Below, one piece after another: positions 56,015 through 64,000 of a DNA stretch of 64,000 bases. The stretch is from Devosia oryzisoli (GTDB taxonomy: Bacteria > Pseudomonadota > Alphaproteobacteria > Rhizobiales > Devosiaceae). Each line of letters starts with the position of its first letter. Position 1 is the first letter of the stretch. The notes under the pieces are model-generated. The model was not told where the DNA came from, did not search any database, and saw nothing but the letters and a program-made list of their open reading frames with translations. The translations under genes and the position numbers were made by a program. The stretch spans positions 930,001 to 994,000 of the forward strand of contig NZ_JACYFU010000002.1 in the NCBI RefSeq assembly GCF_014837245.1, in the 5' to 3' direction.

Positions 56015-56038
56015 GCTATGGCGCTGTCGCGCCATAGC
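56015..56038 (-). terminator. Hairpin terminator between the M41-protease operon and tnsA
   Basis: GCTATGGCGC and GCGCCATAGC form a perfect 10-bp stem with a 4-base loop, 14 bp after the stop of the 79-aa gene. On the plus strand CTTTTCT follows, so it is better as a terminator in that direction. On the minus strand it would still separate the protease operon from tnsA. Confidence 0.55.
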
Positions 56039-56052
56039 TTTTCTGCAGTTGG

Positions 56053-56292
56053 TCAGGACCCGTCCGGCGTCTCGGCGGGTCTGTCGCGACGGCGCCTGGC
56101 CAGCGGGAACCGCACCACCTGTTGGCCGGTGCGTTCCTCTTCCGGAATGCCGACCTTCCGCTCGGCATCGCATTGCACGGTCAGCGCGATGGCGAGCAGG
56201 GCGCGATGGGCGGCCTCCTCGAAGCTCTCCTCGCCGAGTTCGTCGTGAACCCGGAGGAGACGGGTCAGCACGCGGATCAGCAACTCATCCAT
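56053..56292 (-). CDS. Small partner protein of the AAA+/M41 protease
   Basis: A 79-aa protein. The start MDELLIRVLTRLLRVHDELG and the continuation ESFEEAAHRALLAIALTVQC are amphipathic helices; the tail is basic and Arg-rich (RRRRDR). It overlaps the end of the large protease gene by 8 bp. No known family is recognised. Coupling suggests an adaptor, inhibitor or DNA-contacting partner of the protease. Confidence 0.55.
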   Translation of the reverse strand: MDELLIRVLTRLLRVHDELGEESFEEAAHRALLAIALTVQCDAERKVGIPEEERTGQQVVRFPLARRRRDRPAETPDGS

Positions 56293-58249
56293 TGCTGCCT
56301 CCCAGGAGCTTGACCGTGCCCGTCCGCTCGGCGCGGCGGCAGATCGCCACGAACTGATCGCCGGTGAGATGCCGCTGCTTGAGCAGCGCCTCGGCGACCC
56401 GTTCCACGACGGTGGCATTGTCACGCACGATCTCGAGGGTGTTGGCATAAAGCCGCTGCAGGTCCTCTTCGACGGTCTTCGCCAGCACCGGATCAAGGGT
56501 CAGCAGCTGCTTGACCTCCTGCGGTGAGGAGCGGTGCAGGAGCCGATCACCGAGACCAAGCGAGGTGTGCACCAGGGCCAGCATGTAGGTGGCCTGCGCC
56601 AGGTCGCTGGTTTCACCGCCGCCGGCGCCGCTGCTCACCGAGTTGAGCAGAACCTCTTCACCGCACCGCCCGGCCAGGAGAACCATGGCACGGTGTTCGA
56701 TGTCGCGCCGTGCGATGGCGTCCTCGGCAACCAGCGACATCGTGGTGCTGCCACCCTCCGAGGGCTTGCGGCTGATCGTGGTCACACAGTCGACGGAACC
56801 TGGCATGAGGACATGACTGACCACGGCATGGGCGGCTTCATGGACGGCGATCCGCCGCACCAAACCTGGCGGGCGGTTATCCGGCGGCGCCACCTGGTTG
56901 AACAGGTCCTGCAGGGTGACCGAGCGGTTCTGCTGGCGCGCGGCGAGACGAGCCGACTTCACCCAGTCATGCACGTCGGCACCGCTGGCGCCCACGCCCA
57001 GCTTGGCGACGACCTCCAGGTCGGCATCAGGCAGGTCCTTGCCGAGATGCTGGCGGATGATGCCTGCCAGCGCCGTCGCATCCGGCTTCCGGATATGGAT
57101 GATCTTCGACAACCGGCCCGGGCGAACCAGAGCCGCGTCGAGCTTCTCGGGATGGTTGGTGGCACCGACGACGATCAGCTTCGAGCTGTCACCCGAGGTG
57201 GCGCTGTCGAGCTTGAGCAGCATGTGCCCGACAACCGGGATCCACCACGATGAATGCCGATCAGCATTCGCACGGCTCGGAATCCCCTCGCACTCGTCCA
57301 AGAAAATCATGGCCGGTGCTACCGCTGCGGCTGCAGCAAAGACCTCATCGATCTGCTTGATGATGCTGTCGAGATACCCGGCGCTATTGGAAAACCACTG
57401 GCTGACCGAGGTGGGGAAGAACGGGATGCCGGCAGACTTGGCCAGGCTGCGGGCAAAAGTGGTCTTGCCCAGGCCGGGTTCAGAGGCCAACACCGCGGTG
57501 CGCTGGATGGCCGAAAAGTCCAGCTTGCCAGCACGCCAGGCGTCAATATCCGAGATCAGGGCCTTGGCCCATCCCTCCAGTTCCTCGCCATAACCGAAGA
57601 GCTCCTCGACAGGAGGTACGTCCTCGAGCCCGGGCGAGGCCTCCGACTTCGCCTTGGAAGCGGCCACCAGACGCTCGACACATGCCTTGGCCGTGCTGCC
57701 GGTGCGGATGGCACTGCAGATGTCCGAGTAATCCAACCCATGGGAGATGCCCGCGGTCATGGAGCGCGGATACCGACCGGTGGCCATCTTGATGGCCTGC
57801 CGCAGGAGTTCGTCATCCGGGTGATCGATCTTGAGGCGGATGTCGGCCGAGGCGGTCATGGCCTTGGGCAGGTAATCCAGGTTCTGCGTGACCCCGATGA
57901 TACGGCCCCCATTGGCCATCGCGAGGATGGCCTGGTCCGAGATGGTCATGCCATTCATGGACTTGCGGGGCGGTTCGCTCACCGCATGGGCGAACGTCCA
58001 CTCGCCCAGACGCTTGGCCGCACGCATGAGCGGTTGCACCCACTCGGCGCTCGGTGCCTCGATGATCATGCTGGTGGTGCGGTCGCGGCGCAGGCGGGCG
58101 AGATGTCCCGGCATCAACGCGAGGCGGATCATGAGCTCGGGGAGCGTCTGTGTGGGTGGACGATGCGAGGACTTGCTCCGCATCACCTCGGCATCGATCG
58201 CGTCCATCTCTTCCACGGAGATGTCGTCGTAGTCGTCATTGTCAGCCAT
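56285..58249 (-). CDS. FtsH-like AAA+ ATPase with M41 metalloprotease, no membrane anchor
   Basis: A 654-aa protein. An about 240-residue N-terminal region without hydrophobic helices is followed by an AAA+ module: Walker A LASEPGLGKTTFARSLA (Lys262), Walker B PAMIFLDECEG, and VVGATNHPEKLDAALVRPGR. Then comes an M41 peptidase with HEAAH at 470-474 and the third ligand Asp at about 549 (GETSDLAQAT). FtsH itself is membrane-bound; this one should be cytosolic. It probably unfolds and degrades specific proteins, perhaps transposition or phage proteins. It forms an operon with the 79-aa gene and is divergent from the RHH/helicase side. Confidence 0.83.
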   Translation of the reverse strand: MADNDDYDDISVEEMDAIDAEVMRSKSSHRPPTQTLPELMIRLALMPGHLARLRRDRTTSMIIEAPSAEWVQPLMRAAKRLGEWTFAHAVSEPPRKSMNGMTISDQAILAMANGGRIIGVTQNLDYLPKAMTASADIRLKIDHPDDELLRQAIKMATGRYPRSMTAGISHGLDYSDICSAIRTGSTAKACVERLVAASKAKSEASPGLEDVPPVEELFGYGEELEGWAKALISDIDAWRAGKLDFSAIQRTAVLASEPGLGKTTFARSLAKSAGIPFFPTSVSQWFSNSAGYLDSIIKQIDEVFAAAAAVAPAMIFLDECEGIPSRANADRHSSWWIPVVGHMLLKLDSATSGDSSKLIVVGATNHPEKLDAALVRPGRLSKIIHIRKPDATALAGIIRQHLGKDLPDADLEVVAKLGVGASGADVHDWVKSARLAARQQNRSVTLQDLFNQVAPPDNRPPGLVRRIAVHEAAHAVVSHVLMPGSVDCVTTISRKPSEGGSTTMSLVAEDAIARRDIEHRAMVLLAGRCGEEVLLNSVSSGAGGGETSDLAQATYMLALVHTSLGLGDRLLHRSSPQEVKQLLTLDPVLAKTVEEDLQRLYANTLEIVRDNATVVERVAEALLKQRHLTGDQFVAICRRAERTGTVKLLGGSNG

Positions 58250-58794
58250 TGCTGCCTCGTTCTCCGGCAGGCAAATGGCCGAGCGACTACGCGCCCGCCA
58301 AACCTGGCCGGTTGCATGGGCGCGGTCTGCGCCCGGGATTAAAGATGTTCATGGGGTGCTCAGAAAAGGGGACGTTTGCCCCATAGTCGGTGGTCTATCC
58401 GGCCACGGGCCAGACGCACGGAAACGCAAGCAGTCGAGAGCCGCTTTCGCGTCTCCAGATCAGCTTCGCCGTCGTTGGTGATTGGATTGAACATGGGAGG
58501 GTACCCGGTGAGGCCCTCCCGAAAACTGCAGCTAGAGGTGCAGTCCGGAACGCTGGAGGACAACGCGATCCGAGCGGCTGCCGGTGGGCGCCGCCTGTAG
58601 GTTCTCGCGTTTGGATATCGTCTTCTGCGGGTTCATGACGGGAACAGATAGAGAACCTGAAAAGTGGTGTCAACAGGGTTCCTTGCAGCAGCGTCGTTCC
58701 TCTAGACGACACCACCCTCTCGAAGTAGGATGATAGATAGCTAAGTCGCTAGACGTGTAAACGTTTAAAGATCTAGCTATCTAGATGTTTGGAA
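58250..58794. promoter_or_regulatory. Divergent intergenic region with CTAG-rich palindromes
   Basis: A 545-bp gap with no convincing gene. Its right part holds a perfect 9-bp inverted repeat, AGATAGCTA (58735-58743) and TAGCTATCT (58774-58782), the 8-bp palindrome AAACGTTT, and several CTAG-containing words (TCTAGAC, GCTAGAC, TCTAGCT, TCTAGATG). They end directly before the ribbon-helix-helix-like gene, where such proteins usually bind. The left part shows nothing I can assign. Confidence 0.5.
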
Positions 58795-58995
58795 ATGCGG
58801 GGTACTACGCTAATGGTGGAGCGCGAGGCAACGGCTGAGCGCCGACGGCGGGATGGACGAAGAGCGTTGCTGGTCTACATGGACGCAGCGCTCATAAAGA
58901 AGTTGAAGAAGGCGGCGCTCGACGAAGACTGCAACGCCTATGAGATCGTGGAACAGGCAACCAAAGAATGGCTAGGTCGCAAGAAATCCGAGTGA
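58795..58995 (+). CDS. Ribbon-helix-helix-like small regulator
   Basis: About 66 aa. The basic N-terminus is followed by RRALLVYMDAALIKKLKKAA and LDEDCNAYEIVEQATKEWL, a short strand then two helices, the shape of CopG/Arc/ParG-type DNA-binding proteins. The start is uncertain (ATG 58795 or ATG 58813). The palindromic cluster just upstream suggests autoregulation, and the helicase gene follows after 80 bp. It could be an antitoxin, a partition-type regulator or the local repressor of the helicase cargo. Confidence 0.6.
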   Translation: MRGTTLMVEREATAERRRRDGRRALLVYMDAALIKKLKKAALDEDCNAYEIVEQATKEWLGRKKSE

Positions 58996-59075
58996 CCTCG
59001 AACCTCGATTTGAGACGTTGAGCATTGACAAAGAGCCCGTCTGCCCAGAGCCTTTATTGATACTTGGGGGCCAAA

Positions 59076-62000
59076 ATGGACGTTTTCGATCTCGCACGGT
59101 CATTGGTTGACCAATACGAGGGCTTCAGCCGGTCGTTCGCTACTATCCGCTCGGCTGACATCAAGGCACAGATCGATTCCGAATATGCCTCTCGCAGGTT
59201 CTGGCCTGAGCCCGTCATTCAGATCAACCCTGAGTACAAGTCTGGCGCGAGCGTAGACGAACTCGTCGACGACGGCATACTGCACCCTGGGTGCGGAGAC
59301 ATTTTTAGGGGTTGGACCCTCCGGCACCATCAGCAGCTCGCTGCCCAGTTCGGTGCTGAGGGCAAGGACTTCATCGTCACCACCGGGACGGGCTCGGGCA
59401 AGTCGCTGTGTTTTTTCATCCCGATAATCAGCGCTGCGCTGAGTGCCCGATCCGGGGGGAAGCGCAAGACGCGGGCGATCATCGTCTATCCCATGAATGC
59501 CTTGGCGAACTCCCAGCAGGAGGAGCTGGCCAAGTACTTTGCGGGGCAGCCTGAGCACCTGCAGGTCAGCTACGCCAGATTCACGGGTCAGGAATCTGAA
59601 CAGGACCGCCGCTACATCGCAGACAACCCGCCCGACATCCTGCTCACGAACTTCGTGATGCTCGAGCTGCTGATGACGCGGCAGGATGAGGTTGACCGGA
59701 AGGTTATCGAGAACTGCGAAGGTCTGTCCACGCTGGTACTGGACGAACTTCACACTTACCGAGGTCGACAAGGCGCTGATGTCGCCATGCTGGTTCGACG
59801 TCTTCGCCGGCGCCTGGCACCCACAGGACTGCAGTGCATTGGCACGTCCGCTACCATGACCAGCGACGACCGCCCAGAAAAGACCGTATCCAAGGTCGCC
59901 TCAAAGCTGTTTGCCTGCGAAATCCCGGCGAGCCGGGTGATCACCGAGCGCCTCGAGCGCCGTACCAACCCCACGCTGACGGCCCTGTCCGTGAGTGGGC
60001 GCCTCGCGGATGCAATCAACGCGCCGATCGACGAGCATGCTTCGAACGCTGAACTCGCCTCACATCCCGTCGCTATCTGGATCGAGACTGTCCTCGGTGT
60101 TGCACCCGGCAAGAAGGACGGCGTTCCGGACGGAACTTGGGTGCGTGCGATCCCCCGCTCGTTGACCGACGCCGCGGCGCTTCTCGCCGCCGACAGTGGA
60201 GTTCCCGCGGAAATCTGCAAGGCTTACCTGGAGCGCTTTCTCCTGCTGCTGGGCCAAAGCGAGGCGCTGCGCACTGGTGTGGGGAGTGACAAGGCCTTCC
60301 TCGGCGTTCGTCTGCACCAATTCATCTCCGGCGCGGGGCAGGTGTACATGACCCTGCAACCCGAAGGAGAACGGCGCGTCGTCTTCGACGGTCAGAAGTA
60401 CCTTCCCGACGAATCCGCCGACAAGCTCCTCTACCAGCTGCGCTTCTGCTCGAACTGCGGGCAGGAACACCTTCCGGTCACGCTCGTCCATTCTCCGTCC
60501 GGTCAGACCCTGGTCGAACGCGACATCGACGAAATGGCAGATGCCCCGGCTGATGACGGCTCGGAGGCCGGCTTTTTCATGCCGGTGCCGGCAGGCGGCC
60601 TCGAGTTCAGCGATCAGGTTTCGGACTACGCCGAGACCTGGGTCGAGACAACCAAGGCCGGGGTTCAGAAGCTGAAGTCGGAATACGCCAAGCGGCGGCA
60701 CCGCCACATGATGGTGCTGGCAAACGGACAGGTTGTGGACGCCGGCGGCACCGAGGGGTGGTTCCAGCCCGGCCGCTTCCGCTTCTGCCCGGCCTGCGGC
60801 GAAACCACCACTTCGCGCGGCACAGACCGCTCGCGGCTGGCTGGTCTCACAGCAGAGGGCCGTGGCTCGGCCAGCACCATCATCGTGGCTGCCATCCTCA
60901 ACTGGATGAACCGGCCCGAGTCAGGCCTCGAAGAGCACAACCGCAAGATCTTGGGATTCATCGACAATCGTCAGGACGCTGCGTTGCAGTCCGGGCACTT
61001 CAACGACTTCGTCTTCGTCTCGCTCCTGCGCGCGGCCACGCTGATGGCCCTGCAGGCAGCCGGCGACAGTGGGCTCGAAGACGCCCAAATCGGGGAGGTT
61101 CTGCAGAGGAGCCTCGGCTTCGACTCCCATCACCTCGGCCTCCGGGTCGAGTGGTTGTCGAACCCGGATCTCGAAGGCTCGGCCCTGCTCGATGCGGAGA
61201 AAACCCTCAGGGACGTGCTGCTGCACCGATTCTGGGTCGACCAGCTGCGCATCTGGCGCATAACGAACCCGAACCTGAACCGGCTCGAGCTGATGAAGGT
61301 CGAGTACAAGGGGCTCGCCGACATTGCGGGGAATGAACGAAAGTTCGCCGACGCCCACCATCTCCTGGCCAATGCCACTCCCGCACTCCGCGAGAAAGCG
61401 ATGCGGGAGTTGCTCGAGCACATGCGCAGGAACTTGGCGATCAAGACGGACGCCTTGGACGCGGCCCGTGTTCAGGCGCTCCAGGACCGCTCCCAGCAGC
61501 TGCTTCGGGCGCCCTGGATCCTGCCGCCTGAACATTCTCGCCAGGGCGCTGCGCTCTTCCTCAATCCACCGAGAAGAGCCGTTGCAGCGCGAGACGAGGC
61601 ACTTCGCGTCCGTTCCGGTCCGACCTCCACTCTGGGGCGCATCCTGCGCTCCGGCAAGCTTTGGGGCCACCGGCTCACGGTCGAGGAGTACGACTCCGTC
61701 CTGCGTGGACTGATCGGCGCCCTCGAGAACAACATCCTCGAGCGAAACAGCACTTTCGCTGGTGAAGCCAGCCCAAACTGGGTCATCCTGCCGAGCGCCT
61801 TTGTTTTCAAGCTGGGTGGAGGCCCCCGCGACGCTAACAAGGGGAACGCCTACTTTACCGAGCTTTACCAGGCCTTGGCGCAGATGCTGCGCAATCGTGA
61901 GCCGGCATTGTTCGGCCTGGAGGCGCGTGAACACACAGCCCAGGTGGAGCAGGTAACGCGCGAAGTCCGCGAGGCCCGTTTCCGCTTCAGGAAGGCGGAC

Positions 62001-64000
62001 GAGGATCGCCTCACCGGTCTGCCCAAGTTCACCGACAAGCTTAAGGAGCTGGCGGACACACCAACCTTCCTGCCGGTGATGTTCTGTTCTCCCACCATGG
62101 AACTCGGGGTGGACATCGCCGACCTGGATGCGGTGTTCCTGCGCAACGTACCGCCGACACCTGCCAATTATGCCCAGCGCAGCGGCCGGGCCGGACGAAA
62201 CGGCCAGGCTGCTTTGATCGTCACCTACTGCGCTGCGCAGTCGCCCCACGACCAGTATTACTTCAAGAACCAGGACGGTATCGTCGCCGGCCGCGTCAGG
62301 GCACCGACCATCGAACTGGAGAACCAGGACCTTATCGAAAGCCACCTGCAGGCGATCTGGCTTGCCGAAACGCAGGCTGTGCTCAGCGCCAAGATCTCGC
62401 AGGTTCTCGACCTCGAACACGATCGGGGCGCTCTCCATCCTGAGGTCGCCAGGGCAATTTCGTCGAGCGACGCCCAGAAGCGGGCGGCCTCGACTGCCAA
62501 GTCGATCCTCCACGCCGAGTTCGGAGAGAACGAAGCGGACCTGCCCTGGCTGGGGAAGGTCGATGCCTATGCTGATCGCGTCATGCGAGAGGCGCCCGAT
62601 CGCTTCAACAAGGCGTTCGGCCGCTGGCGTTCGCTCTTTGATTCCGCCGAGCGCCAGTACAACGACGCCGACAAGATGTTCCGCCGCTATGCCTCGACCC
62701 CAGATGAGCGCAAGCTCGCCAAGCGGTTGATGGCACAGGCCCAGAACCAGCTCGATCTCCTCCTGGCCGGCGAAGACAACCAGAGCTCGGACTATTTCAC
62801 CTACCGCTATCTGGCGACTGAAGGCTTTCTCCCCGGGTACAACTTCCCGCGCCTGCCGCTGACGGCGTTCGTCACTTCGCAGCGTGGTTCCAGCCGGAGC
62901 CGATCTCCCATTCAGCGCTCACGCTTTGTAGGCATATCCGAGTTCGGGCCACGCAGCCTCATCTACCACGAGGGGCGGGCTCATCGTGTCAACCGGGTGA
63001 TCATCCGGGCCGGCTCCCAGCAGCCCAACGGCGAGCTCTCTACGCAGGCCTTCGTCATCTGCAGGGAATGCGGATGCGCTCACGACGTCCCCAAGCCGGA
63101 CTTCTGCCGGAACTGTGGGACGACCTTGGCCGACGCGTCGGAAATCCGTGAGGGCTTCCGCATCGAAAACGTGGAGACGATCCCCACTGACCGCATCACC
63201 GCTAACGACGAGGACCGTCAGCGACAGGGCTTCGAAATCCGTACGGTGTTCGAGTGGCCTGTCCGGGACGCCGGACGCCTCGACGTGCGTCACGCGCAGC
63301 TCGTTGAAGCGGGCGAACCGTTCGCCGATCTCACTTTTGGCCCTGCGACGCTCATCCGGCGCTTCAACGTCGGTCTCCGGCGACGGGCCAAGGAAGACGG
63401 TCTTGGCTACCAGATCAATCCCGCCAACGGCTACTGGGTCGCAGCGGCCGATGACGAGGAGGCTGATGCCGTCCCTAATCCCAGCAAGGTCCGCCCCCAG
63501 ACCGTGGTCCCCTTCGTTGAGGACCGCAAGAATGCCCTGTTGCTTCGGTTCCGGGGCGACAAGCTGCCGGTGGAGGTGATGGCGACACTTCAACATGCAT
63601 TGCTCCGCGGCATCGAGATGACCTTCCAGCTCGAGGAGGGCGAGGTTCTCGGCGAACCTCTGCCCTCGCGTGACCAGCGCAACGCAATCCTCATCTACGA
63701 GGCAACCGAGGGCGGTGCCGGCGTGCTGACTCGGCTGGTCGACGAGGGCGACGACGCCCTGCAGCAGATGGTCCGTAGCGCGATTGAGATCTGCCATTTC
63801 GACCTTGATCACTTCAACCACCACGGCCAGTCTGCGGAAGAGTTGCGGGATTTGGGCGATCCGGGCTGCGTGGCGGGCTGCTACAAATGCCTGCTCTCTT
63901 ACTACAACCAGACCGACCACGATCACATCGATCGGCGCTCCGACCAGTTCAGGAACCTTCTGGCCCGTCTGGCCCGCGGCAAGGTGGAAGCCTCACTGAC
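59076..64000 (+). CDS. Large DEAD/DEAH-box helicase with DUF1998 end, runs off the window
   Basis: At least 1641 codons are open from the ATG at 59076 (GGGGG 5 bases upstream) to the edge. Helicase motifs: Walker A TGTGSGKS (103-110), DELH box (223-226), GTSATM, MELGVDIADLDAVFL, and motif VI QRSGRAGRNG (from 1034). Cys clusters lie at FCSNCGQEH, RFCPACGE and ICRECGC...FCRNCGTT. Near the end CVAGCYKCLLSYYNQTDHDH (from about 1598) is the DUF1998 signature. Such helicases occur in DISARM-like, Dpd-like and related defence loci. It should be an ATP-driven nucleic-acid translocase; partners may lie beyond 64 kb. Confidence 0.85.
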   Translation, partial: MDVFDLARSLVDQYEGFSRSFATIRSADIKAQIDSEYASRRFWPEPVIQINPEYKSGASVDELVDDGILHPGCGDIFRGWTLRHHQQLAAQFGAEGKDFIVTTGTGSGKSLCFFIPIISAALSARSGGKRKTRAIIVYPMNALANSQQEELAKYFAGQPEHLQVSYARFTGQESEQDRRYIADNPPDILLTNFVMLELLMTRQDEVDRKVIENCEGLSTLVLDELHTYRGRQGADVAMLVRRLRRRLAPTGLQCIGTSATMTSDDRPEKTVSKVASKLFACEIPASRVITERLERRTNPTLTALSVSGRLADAINAPIDEHASNAELASHPVAIWIETVLGVAPGKKDGVPDGTWVRAIPRSLTDAAALLAADSGVPAEICKAYLERFLLLLGQSEALRTGVGSDKAFLGVRLHQFISGAGQVYMTLQPEGERRVVFDGQKYLPDESADKLLYQLRFCSNCGQEHLPVTLVHSPSGQTLVERDIDEMADAPADDGSEAGFFMPVPAGGLEFSDQVSDYAETWVETTKAGVQKLKSEYAKRRHRHMMVLANGQVVDAGGTEGWFQPGRFRFCPACGETTTSRGTDRSRLAGLTAEGRGSASTIIVAAILNWMNRPESGLEEHNRKILGFIDNRQDAALQSGHFNDFVFVSLLRAATLMALQAAGDSGLEDAQIGEVLQRSLGFDSHHLGLRVEWLSNPDLEGSALLDAEKTLRDVLLHRFWVDQLRIWRITNPNLNRLELMKVEYKGLADIAGNERKFADAHHLLANATPALREKAMRELLEHMRRNLAIKTDALDAARVQALQDRSQQLLRAPWILPPEHSRQGAALFLNPPRRAVAARDEALRVRSGPTSTLGRILRSGKLWGHRLTVEEYDSVLRGLIGALENNILERNSTFAGEASPNWVILPSAFVFKLGGGPRDANKGNAYFTELYQALAQMLRNREPALFGLEAREHTAQVEQVTREVREARFRFRKADEDRLTGLPKFTDKLKELADTPTFLPVMFCSPTMELGVDIADLDAVFLRNVPPTPANYAQRSGRAGRNGQAALIVTYCAAQSPHDQYYFKNQDGIVAGRVRAPTIELENQDLIESHLQAIWLAETQAVLSAKISQVLDLEHDRGALHPEVARAISSSDAQKRAASTAKSILHAEFGENEADLPWLGKVDAYADRVMREAPDRFNKAFGRWRSLFDSAERQYNDADKMFRRYASTPDERKLAKRLMAQAQNQLDLLLAGEDNQSSDYFTYRYLATEGFLPGYNFPRLPLTAFVTSQRGSSRSRSPIQRSRFVGISEFGPRSLIYHEGRAHRVNRVIIRAGSQQPNGELSTQAFVICRECGCAHDVPKPDFCRNCGTTLADASEIREGFRIENVETIPTDRITANDEDRQRQGFEIRTVFEWPVRDAGRLDVRHAQLVEAGEPFADLTFGPATLIRRFNVGLRRRAKEDGLGYQINPANGYWVAAADDEEADAVPNPSKVRPQTVVPFVEDRKNALLLRFRGDKLPVEVMATLQHALLRGIEMTFQLEEGEVLGEPLPSRDQRNAILIYEATEGGAGVLTRLVDEGDDALQQMVRSAIEICHFDLDHFNHHGQSAEELRDLGDPGCVAGCYKCLLSYYNQTDHDHIDRRSDQFRNLLARLARGKVEASL

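Noticed and set aside
49679-56173. CRISPR-associated transposon (CAST)
   Set aside because: No Cas effector, Cascade gene or guide array is visible near the tns genes, and TniQ is a long TnsD-like form rather than the short CAST type. Genes beyond 64 kb cannot be excluded.
55868-56173. N-terminal extension of TnsA
   Set aside because: The frame is open but Arg-rich, includes the hairpin at 56015 and overlaps the 79-aa gene; the size of known TnsA proteins favours the ATG at 55867.
60921-62513. A 530-codon minus-strand open frame inside the helicase gene
   Set aside because: The plus-strand helicase frame runs unbroken through it with motif VI and other family signatures; the minus frame has none.

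Overview
The window looks like a high-GC alphaproteobacterial chromosome. Protein style and gene content suggest Hyphomicrobiales (Devosia or Pelagibacterium-like), but this is inference and no rRNA or tRNA gene is present to confirm it. It has three blocks.

(1) About 1-21.5 kb is a surface-polysaccharide (O-antigen or capsule) locus. It holds a Wzy-like polymerase, a Wzx flippase, four genes for UDP-GlcNAc(3NAc)A synthesis (wbpA, wbpB, wbpD, wbpE), four genes of the di-N-acetylbacillosamine type (PglF-, PglE-, PglD- and PglC-like), three GT4 glycosyltransferases, two of them tandem paralogues, and an unusual fusion of a class II glutaminase with a WbpG/PseA-like sugar amidotransferase. Broken IS3- and IS5-family elements are scattered through its first 6 kb. 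From 21.7 to 26 kb lies a decayed mobile region: two degenerate tyrosine recombinases, a shattered TOPRIM/DUF927 primase-helicase gene and a symmetric GGTAACA repeat array.

(2) About 26.2-41.7 kb is a sulfated-glycan uptake and catabolism locus. Two ABC importers (permease, permease, binding protein) each travel with a sulfatase lacking a signal peptide. One ATPase gene is present for both. There are also a large DUF4965-type hydrolase and two LacI regulators with recognisable palindromic operators. The arrangement suggests import of sulfated oligosaccharides followed by desulfation and cleavage in the cytoplasm. A small HD-domain gene follows.

(3) From 42,164 to beyond the right edge is a Tn7-like transposon. 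Its left end starts with TGTCGA and carries four spaced 20-bp repeats with the consensus RCCAAANNNTTNTGGGTCGM, probable TnsB sites. In the middle is a translationally coupled tnsA-tnsB-tnsC-tniQ operon. Cargo to the left of tns: a dGTPase plus a polymerase-beta-fold nucleotidyltransferase; a sigma factor, small acidic protein and ImmA/IrrE peptidase module; and a bacterial ubiquitin-like operon encoding a multi-beta-grasp protein fused to an E2-like domain, a JAB-E1 fusion and a DUF6527 protein. Cargo to the right: a cytosolic FtsH-like AAA+/M41 protease with a small partner, a ribbon-helix-helix-like regulator, and a very large DEAD/DEAH helicase with a DUF1998 end that runs off the window. 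The cargo reads as an anti-phage or stress-response island moved by a Tn7-like machine. The ubiquitin-like operon with its divergent sigma/ImmA module is the strongest candidate for an under-described system.
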